The notes: generated from the letters alone by a model not told the origin. A stretch of DNA of 64,000 nucleotides from Lasioglossum baleicum (GCF_051020765.1 NC_134929.1:434001-498000); one strand, 5' to 3'; shown: positions 10,377-21,414, counted from the first letter of the stretch. Numbers and translations are program-made.

Positions 10377-10890
10377 CTACATAGTTACATACAACATTTG
10401 TAAAGTTCGCCTTTCTGATTTTTTAAAATCCAAACATACTTTCTCGTATGTTTGTTCCTGACTTTTATGAATCGTAATCGCTTCAGCAGGAACCACTGGA
10501 AATTGACTACGTGTGATTTGATATTTTTCCTCACTCGACATATTTACTTGATTCGATATTTTTATTATTGGTGTAAAATTTTGATGAATATTTGCATTTT
10601 TCATATAATCACGATAACGAGTTCCTACTTTCACTCCTACTCTGGCCAATTGAAAATCTAATCACAATATAGACGGAATTTTAGTATTTTCTTGAAAAGT
10701 AATAAATTTTAATATTCCGCATGTGTGTGTGTGCTCCATTAACCAATCCGTTTCCAACATCAATGTTATTAATAATTATCATATAGTTTATATTAATTTT
10801 CAATTTAATCTGAGTTAATAATTCGTTTTGAACTGATTGTTTTTTTAAAGATTGTAATATAAATTTTTTTTTGTACTTTCATCGATATTC
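10377..10890 (-). pseudogene. Helitron helicase C-terminal fragment (Pif1-like), copy A
   Basis: The minus-strand translation contains VVPAEAITIHKSQ, the motif V region of Pif1-family helicases in Helitrons, followed by LDFKKSERRTLQMLYVTM, corresponding to motif VI. The conserved GQT after KSQ has become EQT, and the frame is open only over about 90 codons (10377-10649). Upstream pieces lie in other frames to about 10890. Clearly non-functional. Confidence 0.7.
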
Positions 10891-11287
10891 TTTGAAAATG
10901 TATTCTCGGGAGTAGAGATGATTAACTCACTCTTGCATTGGGATAATTTTCGATTATTGTAAGCGGAAACATTAGCATAAGGTACAAAAGAAATTTTTTT
11001 TTTAAATTAAAAAATTTTTTGTTAAATTTTGAAAAAATGAAAAAAAAAATTTTTTGTGTAACTACGTTTGTTTCTTCGGTGGAAACTTTCCGTTCTCTCG
11101 TATAAATTGCATAGTTGAATGAACTTCTTTCGAAAAAAAATAAAAAAACTAAAAAACTATTGGACCAAAATGGACCAAAATCTAATCAGCTCTAAGTTAC
11201 GACGGGGCACATCGATTGCATCATTCATCATTCTGATCGCATTGTTACTTTTTCAGAAAACGTTAACGAAAAATTTGATACCATAGA

Positions 11288-11335
11288 AACAGACATACGC
11301 ACGCGCACGCACGCGCATACACACACACACACGCA

Positions 11336-11378
<43 letters not shown>
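11288..11378. repeat. (CA)n microsatellite
   Basis: A run of CA/CG dinucleotides, mostly CA, inside Helitron copy A. A shorter CA run is at the same place in copy B (23449-23477), so the repeat expanded after the copies separated. Confidence 0.9.
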
Positions 11379-11380
<2 letters not shown>

Positions 11381-11544
11381 GAACATTTTGATAAAAATAG
11401 TCTAAAATGACTCCAATGACCATGAAACGTGAAGATCTGCTAAAAAATCGTTTTTCGATTTTCGGGGTCATTACAATAACTTCCCTATAAAATCGGGAAG
11501 TTAAAAATAAAGGACTATATTAATCAGTATGAACAAAAGTCACC

Positions 11545-11715
11545 AGATTAAGACTTGTGTCCCTCACGCTAATTCAGGACTGGCGCCATTCCCATAATCT
11601 CAGGGTAAATCCGAACAAAACGGAGACGATACTTATCACGAGGAAACGATGCTTTATCTTCAAAGCCCCCACCTCGGATGAGGTACTGATCGCCAAACTG
11701 ATCCATAAGGCTATT
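11545..11715 (+). pseudogene. Fragment of a non-LTR reverse transcriptase (thumb region)
   Basis: In one frame this stretch reads LRVNPNKTETILITRKR, the conserved region after the YADD palm motif of LINE reverse transcriptases (V-NP-KTE-L-FTRK pattern). It is only about 55 codons, with no catalytic residues and no neighbours of the same kind, so it is a relic. The family may be Jockey- or LOA-like, different from the LINE at the left edge. Confidence 0.55.
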
Positions 11716-11941
11716 AACATGACCTTGAAATGACCTTGATCTTCGAAAATGAAAGTTTTACCTTCAGATCAAGCTCAGGGTCATGTTATTATACATACCT
11801 GAATGTATTTTTCGATCAGTTACCCGATGCAATAAAATAAAAATGTAGTTATGTATCAAAAAACATCGATGACCTTGATAACCCCGAAAAAAATGACCTT
11901 TGGAGAAAAATATTCTTGCCAGATACTTGGTCCATTGATGA

Positions 11942-12462
11942 TGTTGAAATATGTCAAAATGAATCTATTGTTTCACTCAAGGAACGATCGATTTAATATT
12001 TGTATAGTTCAGTTTATATATTTCATAGACATATAGAGATAGACTGCGCGGCCTGAACGAAGCGCTGAAGCCCACAATGGCGGCGTGCGAGAGAGAGAGA
12101 GCATTAGCCGGGGTCCATAGCGCTCTCTTTCTAATTGATGTGTCGACACATCATATAGAAAGAGAGCGCTATGGACCCCGGCTAATGCTCTCTCTCTCAC
12201 TCTTTGTACCGCGCGCCGCCATTGTGGGCTTCAACTCGCCCATAAGACGGCGCAGTCTATCTCTATATGTCTATGATATATTTATAAACCCGTTATTTAT
12301 TTGTTCGATGTATCGTTCAATTTCTAGCCTGAATGATTCTCAATTGACGTGTGATATTTAAATCGAATAGACGTGTTTTCTTTGTGCTCATAGATGTGTT
12401 AATTCAATGTATTAATAAAAGTTCAATAAGTTAATTTGTTTAATTAAATACATAATCTAATT
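11942..12462 (+). mobile_element. 5' LTR of Copia element 1 (contains a MITE)
   Basis: Starts TGTTGAAATATG just after GATGA (11937-11941) and ends immediately before a tRNA-iMet primer site. It matches the 3' LTR (18247-18474), which is also followed by GATGA, giving a 5-bp duplication as in Copia elements. Without the 252-bp MITE inserted at 12024 the LTR is about 260 bp. The first 20 bp are not present in the 3' copy. Confidence 0.65.
12024..12275. mobile_element. hAT-like palindromic MITE, 252 bp, 8-bp duplication
   Basis: Long inverted arms start CATAGACATATAGAGATAG and end with the exact complement. They are flanked by ATATATTT on both sides (12016-12023 and 12276-12283). The matching place in the 3' LTR of the same Copia element (near 18288) has no insert. 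An 8-bp duplication is the hAT rule. The centre contains GTGTCGACAC. Non-coding. Confidence 0.8.
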
Positions 12463-12476
12463 GGTTATGGGCCCAG
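12463..12476 (+). other. Primer-binding site, tRNA-iMet half-molecule
   Basis: GGTTATGGGCCCAG directly follows the 5' LTR and is complementary to the anticodon-arm region of initiator Met-tRNA, the primer used by Copia of Drosophila. The same 14 bases stand at the 5' LTR edge of the intact Copia at 30.6-35.4 kb. Confidence 0.85.
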
Positions 12477-12546
12477 ATAACGTTTATTTAAAAACTGTTG
12501 TCTGTTAAAACTGAACTGTGTAAACGTTGTTCGTGAATCGTGAACA

Positions 12547-13239
12547 ATGAGTGATCGGAAAAAAACAATGAATACAAAACGAAACATTAAAGTGTTTGAC
12601 GGAGAACGATATAGTATTTGGAAATTAAGAATTCGTGCCGCGTTAGCTGAGCTAAATGTTATAAAGGTTCTGGATGAAGACATTCCACGCAATGTAACAG
12701 AAGAGTGGAAGAAAGCTGAGCGGACTGCTAAAGGGGTGATAGTGGACTATTTGGCAGATTTTCTCCTAGGTTTTATAACACAGGAGAAGACTGTGAAGGA
12801 AATTTTTGAAAATTTTGACAGCATATACGAAAGAAAGAGTATTGCGATACAGTTAGCTTTGCGGAAGAAACTCTTAAGTTTAAAATTACAAGGTGACACA
12901 TCTTTAATGAAACACTTTACAGTGTTCGATGATTTAATTGCTGAACTAATAGGAGCAGGTGCAAAATTAGAAGAAACAGACATAATATCACATCTACTGT
13001 TAACTCTACCATCATCATACGATGGGGTAATAACGGCCATCGAAACTTTAGCGGAAAACAATTTGACTACTGCCTTTGTAAAAACAAGGCTTCTAGATTA
13101 TGAAGTCAAGATGACACACGAAAATAAAGATATGAGTGCAAAGGTTCTCCATGCATCTAGGAATACCGAAAACAGAAGAAAAAACAATCATGAATTTCCA
13201 ATGATATATAAGGATCGATATGCAGAAAGAAAAAGCAAT
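12547..13239 (+). pseudogene. Copia element 1 Gag (first part of split gag-pol)
   Basis: The 5' part of a Copia-type polyprotein. It starts at an ATG 70 bp after the primer site and shows the UBN2/DUF4219-like Gag pattern (FDGERYSIWKLRIRAAL near residues 18-34, LLLTLPSSYDGVITAIE near 150-166). Gag forms the RNA-containing particle. The frame is intact up to codon AAT at 13237-13239, where a 2.2 kb palindrome is inserted. It continues in register at 15429, where the zinc knuckle follows. Confidence 0.85.
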
Positions 13240-13879
13240 AAAGGGCATAGCCGGATAAGATAGTCAAAAATGCCCTTGAGCCGAATTTTATCGACGATAT
13301 GCCATTCGATAGAGCACCAAGAAAAAGCATACTGTGCAAAATTTCAACCCTGTATCTCGATCGGGAGGGTAGTTATGGGGTAAAAACGAAAAATCAGTTT
13401 TTGGCCTATTTTCCCTAGTTAATGACGTTTAAAAATTCTGAAAAAAATCTGACACATGTCAAAAACCCAAATACATACTTTGCAATTGGTTTCAGATTTT
13501 TAAAATGGAAATCCTGCTTGTAAAAAATCAAAAACCTCAAAAAAATCGAAAAAATGCAGATTTCACATGGAAGTTTTAGAGTGACAACATTTATATTTTT
13601 ACAGTAGCAGTATATTGTTATAAGTATTGTTCATGAATTTTTTCAGAGTTTTTGGTTTGGTGCGCCGTTGTCAAAAAAAGTAAAAACAGATTTTTTCGGC
13701 GTTTTTTCCGCGAAGAACTAAGCTAACCTTAAAATTATTACGTACTTTTTATTCTGTAAGTCTATCAGGCTCTGATAAACCTTGAGCATTCTACAGAAGT
13801 AATTAAAAAATGAAATCAACTTAATTAATATTTCTACAGTATGAACATTACATCTAGAAATATCAATCACGTTTCCAAC

Positions 13880-13945
13880 AGTTCAGTTGGCTCAGCGTGT
13901 TAGGCGTTCGACTGTTGGTCTGCTCATACTAGGTTCGCTCCCGGC
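13880..13945 (+). other. tRNA-like sequence in left arm of the palindrome
   Basis: GTTGGCTCAGCGTGTTAGG resembles a D-arm/A box and GGTTCGCTCCC a T-arm/B box, at tRNA spacing. The middle resembles a tRNA-Asn anticodon region (loop CTGTTGG), but the stems do not pair well. It is probably a tRNA-derived relic with Pol III promoter boxes, not a working tRNA gene. Confidence 0.45.
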
Positions 13946-14718
13946 ATAGGTATATACATTTTTTTTACTTGATTAATTCTTTTTTTTATGTCTAACTATA
14001 TAATAATCAATGGTGTGTTTGTAGATTTCTTTTAGAAGCAATATCTACATATTCAAAAAATATTTCAAGGTGAAATTCGCAAAAAAATTATAATACATAG
14101 GTTGTGCGGATCTTAATTATCTCAGTTTCATTTTATCGTGTTTTCTGCAAAGCATATTTTATTTTATCGATGAATTGAAAGATTTATTTATGTTGAAAAT
14201 TGGAGGAACTTCTGGCAGTACTCGACATTTTCAGCAGTAATTCCATTTATGTGTCTACGAGTTTTAAATACTTTGTTATAGAGAAAAGAAAGAAATTCAA
14301 GTTGTAGAAATGGCTCTATTGTTGTTTACTTCTTTTGAGGCATTCAATTTGGAACCTCGTCTCTTATGCGGAACAGCAATTGTTGTGTATGTACCACTCA
14401 GGGTTGCTAATGAAATATTTCACAGTGAAAGCAGATGTTCCGATACTTGTCAAAGTAAACTAACGGATCTATAAAAGCATATTTAGAATGACAAACTTTT
14501 GATGTTTCATTAACTTTTACCTTCGTTTACCTTTTCTTTTCTTTACTCGCCTTACGACTCTGTTAGACACAACTACTGTATTTGGTGTATTTTACCTTAA
14601 AATACTTTTTAAATATTTCAATATTGCTTTTAAAAGAATTCTACAAAAATATCCTTGACTAGTGTCAAGTTAGAAATAAAAAAGGAAGAGAATTAATGAA
14701 ATAAAAAAAATAGACCTA

Positions 14719-14790
14719 CGACGGGCGCGAACCTAGTATAGGCCGGTCCATAATCGAATGCCTAACGCACTGAGCTAACTGAACTGTTGG
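14719..14790 (-). other. tRNA-like sequence in right arm of the palindrome
   Basis: The inverted counterpart of 13880-13945. On the minus strand it has GTTAGCTCAGTGCGTTAGG as A-box-like and GGTTCGCGCCC as B-box-like. The anticodon region differs from the left copy, and the stems are poor. The two copies face each other across the unique centre. Confidence 0.45.
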
Positions 14791-15428
14791 AAACGTGATT
14801 GATATTTCTAGATGTAATGTTCATACTGTAGAAATATTAATTAAGTTGATTTCATTTTTTAATTACTTCTGCAGAATGCTCAAGGTTTATCAGAGCCTGA
14901 TAGACTTACAGAATAAAAAGTACGTAATAATTTTAAGGTTAGCTTAGTTCTTCGCGGAAAAAACGCCGAAAAAATCTGTTTTTATTTTTTTTGACAACGG
15001 CGCACCAAACCAAAAAATCTGAAAAAGTTCATGAACAATACTTATAACAATATACTGCTACTGTAAAAATATAAATGTTGTCACTCTAAAACTTCCATGT
15101 GAAATCTGCATTTTTTCGATTTTTTTGAGGTTTTTGATTTTTTACAAGCAGGATTTCCATTTTAAAAATCTGAAACCAATTGCAAAGTATGTATTTGGGT
15201 TTTTGACATGTGTCAGATTTTTTTCAGAATTTTTAAACGTCATTAACTAGGGAAAATAGGCCAAAAACTGATTTTTCGTTTTTACCCCATAACTACCCTC
15301 CCGATCGAGATACAGGGTTGAAATTTTGCACAGTATGCTTTTTCTTGGTGCTCTATCGAATGGCATATCGTCGATAAAATTTGGCTCAAGGGCATTTTTG
15401 ACTATCTTATCCGGCTATGCCCTTTAAT

Positions 15429-16979
15429 AAATTTAAGTCGAAGAAATCATACGTACTAAATTGTCATCAGTGTGGAAGAAAAGGTCACATAAAAAAGGAT
15501 TGTTATTTTTATAAGAAAGCTCTAGAATTTAAAGGAAGAGAAAAGGGAAGAACACTGCAGACTGTGCAATTTGCACAACCATCAGAAGGAGCTGCAAATA
15601 CAACAGGGTTTGTTTTTATGGCAGGAGATCACGAATTGAACACTACAGAAAAAAGAAGGATACAATTTATACTGGACTCAGGAGCATCAGATCATTTAAT
15701 TAATAGAGAAGACTTGGCATTAGATTTTGAACAACTGAATACACCGATAAAGATCTCTGTGGCGAAGAATGGAATGTACATAACAGCAACAAAAAGGGGC
15801 ACGTTCAAAGTTGTTAGTGATACGGGAATGAGCGGTCAACTTTATGATGTCCTGTATTCATCAGAAGTACCCTACAATCTATTATCAGTATCAAAAATGC
15901 AGAAAATGGGTACTACTATTGTATTTGACCAAGAGGGAGTCAAAATTTTGAAAGATGGTAAGGTCGTCATAAAGGGTAAGTCCTCAAATAATCTCATCAC
16001 TGTAGATTTCAAAATAGAAAATGATAATGTGCACTCAGTCTCTGTTGTCCAAATTTATAGTACTATCAAAGGTAATTTTGAATTATGGCATAAACGCTTG
16101 GGGCATATTGGAAAAAGTAAATTTTTAGAAATAAAAAATAAAGGAATGATTAGTGACATAGAACTGGTTAACCAGATAAAACCAAACGATAACTTGTGTG
16201 AAGCATGTATAAAAGGAAAACAAGCACGATTGCCATTTCAAAAGAGAAAGAATAAAGAACATGTTAAAAGACCTTTGTTAGTAGTACATTCAGACGTATG
16301 CGGTCCAATTACTCCTTCTACAATAAATAATAAAAATTATTTTGTAACATTTATAGATGAGTACACTCATTATAGTGTCACATATCTAATGCAATACAAA
16401 TCGGAATTGTTTCCAGTTTTTAAATATTATGTTACAAAAAGTGAAGTGCATTTTAATTTAAGGTTGGTTAATTTGTATTGTGATAATGGGAGAGAATATT
16501 TATCAAATCAAATGAAAGATTATTGTAACGAAAAGGGTATTAATTATCATTTGACAGTTCCACGAACCCCACAATTAAATGGTGTAGCGGAAAGAATGAA
16601 TAGAATGATCACCGAAAAAGCTCGGGCAATGATAGCTGGTGCGAGCTTAGATAAAGTTTTCTGGGGTGAGGCCGTTCTTACTGCTACATATTTAATTAAT
16701 AAAACCCCAACTAAGGGATTGAAACAAGACAAAACACCATTTGAATTGTGGCATGGCAAAATGCCACAAATAAAATATTTAAAAGTCTTTGGTTCCACAG
16801 CTTATGTACACAACAAAACCAGTAAGACAAAGTTTGATGAAAAGTCGTGGAAAGGAGTACTGGTAGGTTATGAAACAAACGGATATAAAGTGTGGGATGT
16901 GGAGAAAGAAAAGTTTATTGTTGTTAGAGATGTTATAATTGATGAAATCAATTTCTTAAAATCAAGACTGTTTGATTAA
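15429..16979 (+). pseudogene. Copia element 1 nucleocapsid knuckle, protease and integrase (split gag-pol, no RT)
   Basis: Second part of the gag-pol interrupted at 13239. In order: a CCHC zinc knuckle (CHQCGRKGHIKKDC, near 15464-15505), aspartic protease (LDSGASDHL near 15673), the GAG-pre-integrase domain (LWHKRLGHIGKSKF near 16085, with CEACIKGK), and the integrase core. The integrase has D in VVHSDVCGP, D in LYCDNGREY and E in LNGVAERMN. Translation stops at 16979 shortly after the integrase, where a Copia pol should run on into reverse transcriptase and RNase H. Those domains are absent up to the 3' LTR, so the copy is non-autonomous. Confidence 0.85.
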
Positions 16980-17111
16980 TGATGATATTTAAGTGGTTAA
17001 TATCACAGAGTTTATTGTTGTATGTTGCCGGTTAACACTGACCGGATACAAGTGGTAAATGCGCAGGTTAATTGTACGTTCTCGCGATCCTCGTTTGGTG
17101 TACGTCTTTAA

Positions 17112-17983
17112 GGGGCTAGTATAGGCTTGATTTGTAACTAGAAAATACCTAGAATCTTACTAGATTTTGGGTCGAAGATATGGGTTTCGTACTGAACGTT
17201 GTTTGACCTTATTTAAGCAAATTGTGGGCTGGGTGACGGCTCATTCGAAAGAGGAAGGTTAGACGCAGCGCGCTTTTCTCACGAGGTTAACGAGATTATG
17301 TTAATAACTAATAATATGAGGGCCCAAAGTAGAGAAAAAATCTAGGGAAAAAACCCGCAGATTTCAATGCATTTTCTGTCTCTAAAAGACTTTTTTGGCT
17401 TATGAGATGAGAAAAGCGCGCTGCGTTGAACCTTCCTCTTTAGAATGAGCCCTCACCCAGCTCAAAATATGCTCGTATAAGGTCAAACAACGTTTAGTTC
17501 CGAACCCATTTTTTCTAGTAAGATTCTAGTTATTTGCTAGATATTTGCTATTTACTAGAATCGTACTAGATTTTGGGTCGAAAAAATGGGTTCGGAACTA
17601 AACGTTGTTTGACCTTATACGAACATATTTTGAGCTGGGTGAGGGCTCATTCTAAAGAGGATGGTTCAACGCAGCGCGCTTTTCTCATCTCATATGTCAA
17701 AAAAGTATTTTAGAGACAGAAAATGCATTGAAATCTGCGGGATTTTTTCCTAGATTTTTTCTCTACTTTGGGCCATCATATTATAAGATATAAACATAAT
17801 TTCGTTAACCTCGTGAGAAAAGCGCGCTGCGTCTAACCTTCCTCTTTCGAATGAGCCCTCACACAGCCCACAATTTGTTCTAATAAGGTCAAACAACGTT
17901 CAGTACGAAACCCATTTTTCGACCCCTTTTTCTAGTAATATTCTAGGTATTTTCTAGTTACAAATCTAGCCTATACTACCCCC
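17112..17983. mobile_element. Foldback element flanked by TTAA, 872 bp
   Basis: Starts GGGGCTAGTATAGGC and ends GCCTATACTACCCCC-like, with TTAA on both sides (17108-17111 and 17984-17987), the target rule of piggyBac (and Kolobok). The interior is several alternately oriented copies of one segment, each with GCGCGCTGCGT and TTGACCTTAT, so it can fold into a cloverleaf of hairpins. Non-coding. It lies in the 3' region of Copia element 1. Confidence 0.7.
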
Positions 17984-18056
17984 TTAACGTTGTAAGCGTG
18001 GTTAACGTCTAACGTCGCTCGCGTCAGCGGAGCTATTCCAAAGGAGAGGGGATCAC

Positions 18057-18246
18057 GTGACCCCTCAGTATAAAGGCGGATTCACAGTACAATCCATAAG
18101 GCAATTTACGTACAATTCTGAACAAAGACCGGTAGCAAAAGTTAAAGAGATTGAAAGTAAAAAATCTCGAAAAAGAATAGAAATTTCTGACGAAATGTCA
18201 AATTCAATACAAAAGTTTAAAAAATCTGATAATGGTAAATCAGATA
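18057..18246 (+). pseudogene. Remnant of the Copia element 1 linker region
   Basis: An open frame rich in Lys, Ser and Glu (KVKEIESKKSRKRIEISDE) that resembles the low-complexity linker found between integrase and reverse transcriptase in Copia pol. It runs straight into the 3' LTR about 20 bp inside that LTR's expected start. This suggests one deletion that removed RT, RNase H, the polypurine tract and the first LTR bases. Assignment is by composition and context only. Confidence 0.4.
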
Positions 18247-18474
18247 AATCTATTGTTTCACTCAAGCACGCACGCACGCGTAGTTCAGTTTATTTATAAA
18301 CCCGTTATTTATTTGTTCGATGTATCGTTCAATTTCTAGCCTGAATGATTCTCAATTGACGTGTGATATTTAAATCGAATAGACGTGTTTTCTTTGTGCT
18401 CATACATGTGTTAATTCATTGTGTTGATAAAAGTTCAATAAGTTAATTTGTTTAATTAAATACATAATCTAATT
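18247..18474 (+). mobile_element. 3' LTR of Copia element 1
   Basis: Matches 11962-12462 of the 5' LTR without the MITE (AATCTATTGTTTCACTCAAG at the start, ACATAATCTAATT at the end). It is followed by GATGA (18475-18479), the same 5 bp that precedes the 5' LTR. Several substitutions and a small gap separate the two LTRs, so the insertion is not recent. Confidence 0.7.
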
Positions 18475-18568
18475 GATGATATATGCGCATTACGTAACAA
18501 ATATTTTTGCATCATAATAGCCTGAAGAGATATTTAGGTGTCCTGTTTTAGACGAAACACCCTATATA

Positions 18569-18920
18569 CAGGGTGTCCCAAAATTCCTTCGACAGCCGGA
18601 AATGGGAGATTCTTGAGATCATTTGAAGCAACATTTCCCTTTGCAAAAATGTTATCCGCGGCTTTGTTTAGGAGTTATTAACGAAAAACACGGACCAATC
18701 AGAGCGCGACCTAGACGCGAGTTGGCACCGTCGGCCAATAGACAGTTGGCGCGCCGCGCCGTGCCAACTCGCGTCTAGGTCGCGCTCTGAGTGGTCCGTG
18801 TTTTTCGTTAATAACTCCTAAACAAAGCCGCGGATAACATTTTTGCAAAGGAAAATGTTACTTCAAATGATCTGAGGAAGCTCCCATTTCCGACTGTCGA
18901 AGGAATTTTGAGACACCCTG
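18569..18920. mobile_element. Palindromic mariner-type MITE (CAGGGTGTCCC ends), 352 bp
   Basis: Starts CAGGGTGTCCCAAAATTCC, ends with the complement GACACCCTG, and is flanked by TA. The arms pair nearly throughout, and a centre contains GTTGGCGCGCCGCGCC. Related, more diverged copies are the 2.2 kb palindrome at 54753-56970, a half copy at 52460-52621 and a weak copy at 62043-62600. Confidence 0.8.
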
Positions 18921-18936
18921 TATATGTATATGTATA

Positions 18937-19576
18937 CAGGGTGGACGATTTATCTGAAAACATTGAAATATCTCGAGAACTATGCATCGGATCAAAACAA
19001 GTGAATAATGAATGTTGTTCGTCGTGAAGGGGATACCAAACTCGACCCCCACCGCCACCCCCTGGGGGTAGGGGTGGGGGTGGAGAAAAAAAAACTTAAA
19101 TGGGAACCCCGATTTTTCATTGCAGAGATTTGGATTCTCCAGAAAAAAATACACAAACTTGACCTAGGAGATTTTGCATTTTGGTTCTCAGATGGCGCTG
19201 TAATGAACAAAAATCAAAATGGGTAAAAAATCGTTGAAAATTGGGGATATCTCGAGAAATACACATTAGATCAGAAAAATAAAAGTAGACGTATTTGATA
19301 TTTTTACAAATGCTATTCAATAGTACAATAATTGACCCGCCACCTCCACCTCCTGAGGGTGGGAGAGGGAATTATTTCAAAATCTTCAATGGGAAACCCT
19401 TTTTTATAGCAAATTTTGGTTCTCCATTGATTAGAATCATTTGAATTTTTTCCTCTACGGTTGCAGGATTCATTTTGTTAAAGAAATTGTTAAAGATACT
19501 TTCATTACCCATTTGTTTTGATCCGTTGCATAGTTCTCGTGATATTTCAATGTCTTCAGATAAAATGACCACCCTG
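18937..19576. mobile_element. TA-flanked MITE (CAGGGTGGACG ends), 640 bp
   Basis: Starts CAGGGTGGACGATTTATC and ends with ATGACCACCCTG, with TA on both sides. Left and right halves share inverted blocks such as CTCGAGAACTATGCATCGG and CCGTTGCATAGTTCTCGTG. A G-rich/C-rich segment GGGGGTAGGGGTGGGGGTGG lies near 19063. Tc1/mariner-type by target choice, non-coding. Confidence 0.75.
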
Positions 19577-19578
19577 TA

Positions 19579-20408
19579 TATTTCTTAGTCAACCATAACA
19601 ATAATCTGACAATGATCAATATTAAACATGTTGAAAACAATTTTCAGGAAACAGTAACGCATAGATTTCTCTGGAACATGTCGCGGATAATTAAATATTA
19701 TTGATTATTTTTATTTGAGTAATGCACATAAACTGTACTGAAGAAATTATATCTATAAATAAGTATTGTATAATAAATGTTTGCTTGGCCTCTATTCATG
19801 GAACGTGTCATGAAAAATTAATAAGTAGACTGTGTAATACCTTTAGACTGTTCTTAATGTTATCAATAGATCGCGAATTTTGTGTATTTATAGCCGACAT
19901 ATTTATCCAGTACACTAACGTCACAATCAGTAGTGTAATAAAACGTTTCCTTTAGTTTCGTGGAGCTTTTATTTCACTAATATAATAATTGAATGTTTAG
20001 TGAAGAAAGCAACTTTCTGTTCCATTTTAATAAAAGTGAAACGTATTGTTAATTTAACTAAAAAAATGACTACGTACACTCTTTTTTTGTTCAGCTATAA
20101 ATAAGCGATTTTGATAATAAATGATTACAACTTATTGTTAGTTAAAATGTATATTATATCAAACTGGGGGGTCCGCCAGATTTCGCGGATTCGCCACTCG
20201 GAATTTTTGCGTGCCAGAACTATTATATTTTATATAAATAAAATATTATATAAATATAACTTATTCAAGAAGAAAAGTTGTATGTAATACTACATTCTTA
20301 TTATAGAAATAATATGAAATTGTGATGGATTTTAACAATAGACACAGATCATTTTTATACTTAAAGATGTTAGGTATATGACGAAAGTGAACACGAAGTT
20401 AATATTAA
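19579..20408. other. No gene seen
   Basis: AT-rich DNA with only short open frames and no repeat shared with the rest of the window. A small GC-richer patch (GGGGGGTCCGCCAGATTTCG near 20165) has no recognisable identity. Confidence 0.6.
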
Positions 20409-20411
20409 TAA

Positions 20412-21411
20412 CACTGTCCAACACCAAATTTGTTCCCTAATTACTGTTGGGTTCTTCTTATAGAGTTTTTTGCGCTGATTCCGAATCTGTCCTTAATTTC
20501 TCTCCTATACGCACAGTTTTTGAGGAACATTGCTTTGAAAAAACAACATATTTTTCAACGTTAAACAAATATTGTGATGTTATTATAAAAGACATTGAAT
20601 TGTTCTTTGCAACAAAAGATTCTGTAGACTTTGCCGAATACAGTGATATCTAATATTAATACATTATGATTGTTCAAACATGTTTAAACAATGATTAAAG
20701 ACGAAGAGACACCACTTTTGCACCAATTTTTGCGGATATTTTTGAATTTATCTCAAAAAATGAGGGTCCAGCGGAAAATCGAACTGTACCACGCGATAGA
20801 GCAGACTTTTATCTTGAGAAACCCCCCTTTGAAGTGGCGCTCGGGACGGAATAGGGCGCAGCGACGACGGGATACGGAGCGGCGAACGACCGTTCTGGTG
20901 GTGAGCGCCACTGGCGAGAACTCATGTCGGACGAAGATATTTTGTTTTCTGGTTCGATAAAAACGTCGACGTTCCAAACTTCAAAGGGTGGTTTCTCAAG
21001 ATAAAAGTCTACTCTATCGAGTGGTATAGTTCGATTTTCCGCTGGACCCTTATTTTTGAGATAAATTGAAAAATATCCTCAAAAATTGGTGCAAAAGTAG
21101 TGCCTCTCCGACTTTAATCATTGTTTAACCACGTTTAAAAAATCATAATGTATTAATATTGGATATCACTGTATTCGAGAAAGTCTACAGAATCCTTTGC
21201 TGTAAAGAACAATTCAATATCTTTTATAATAACATCACAATATTTGTTTAAAATTGAAAAATATGTTGTTTTTTCAAAGCCATGTTCCTCAAAAACTGTG
21301 CGTATAGGAGAAAAATTAAGGACAGATTCGGAATCAGCGCAAAGAACTCTATAAGAAGGACCCAACAGTAATTAGGGAACATAAAAAAAAGTTGAAATTT
21401 GTTGGACAGTG
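20412..21411. mobile_element. CACTG foldback element, copy 1, 1000 bp
   Basis: Starts CACTGTCCAACA and ends TGTTGGACAGTG, with TAA duplicated (20409-20411 and 21412-21414). Arms of nearly 450 bp pair across a small centre (20830-20950) that differs from copy 2. CACTR ends with a 3-bp duplication fit CACTA/CMC-type elements; a TWA target would also fit PIF/Harbinger. Small open frames in the arms are mirrored and not genes. Confidence 0.75.
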
Positions 21412-21414
21412 TAA

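Larger units (their letters stand above)
9901..11509 (-). mobile_element. Degenerate Helitron, copy A
   Basis: On the minus strand the 3' terminus is CTAG followed by T-rich host DNA. About 17-20 bp before it lies a GC hairpin (GCTCGC, GAA, GCGAGC), the classical Helitron end. The interior carries a fragment of a Helitron-type helicase. Homologous to 22016-23609 along its whole length, including the 5' segment with AACTTCCC and GGGAAGTT arms near 11478-11502. The Rep nuclease domain is not visible, so the element is non-autonomous or decayed. Confidence 0.7.
13240..15425. mobile_element. Palindromic element, 2.2 kb, with facing tRNA-like sequences
   Basis: Inverted arms of about 700 bp, starting AAAGGGCATAGCC and ending GGCTATGCCCTTT, surround a unique centre of about 750 bp (13960-14700). 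The 3-bp flank AAT is duplicated (13237-13239 and 15426-15428). Removing the insert and one AAT restores the Copia reading frame exactly, so both ends are certain. There is no transposase. Each arm carries near its inner end a sequence with tRNA A- and B-box likeness. The superfamily is unassigned; a 3-bp duplication would allow PIF/Harbinger- or CMC-type machinery. Confidence 0.8.

Noticed and set aside
11253..11471. Cys-Val repeat open frame
   Set aside because: Reads the complement of a CA microsatellite.
13880..13945. True tRNA gene
   Set aside because: A- and B-box-like motifs are present, but acceptor and anticodon stems do not pair, and the sequence is duplicated inside a transposable palindrome.
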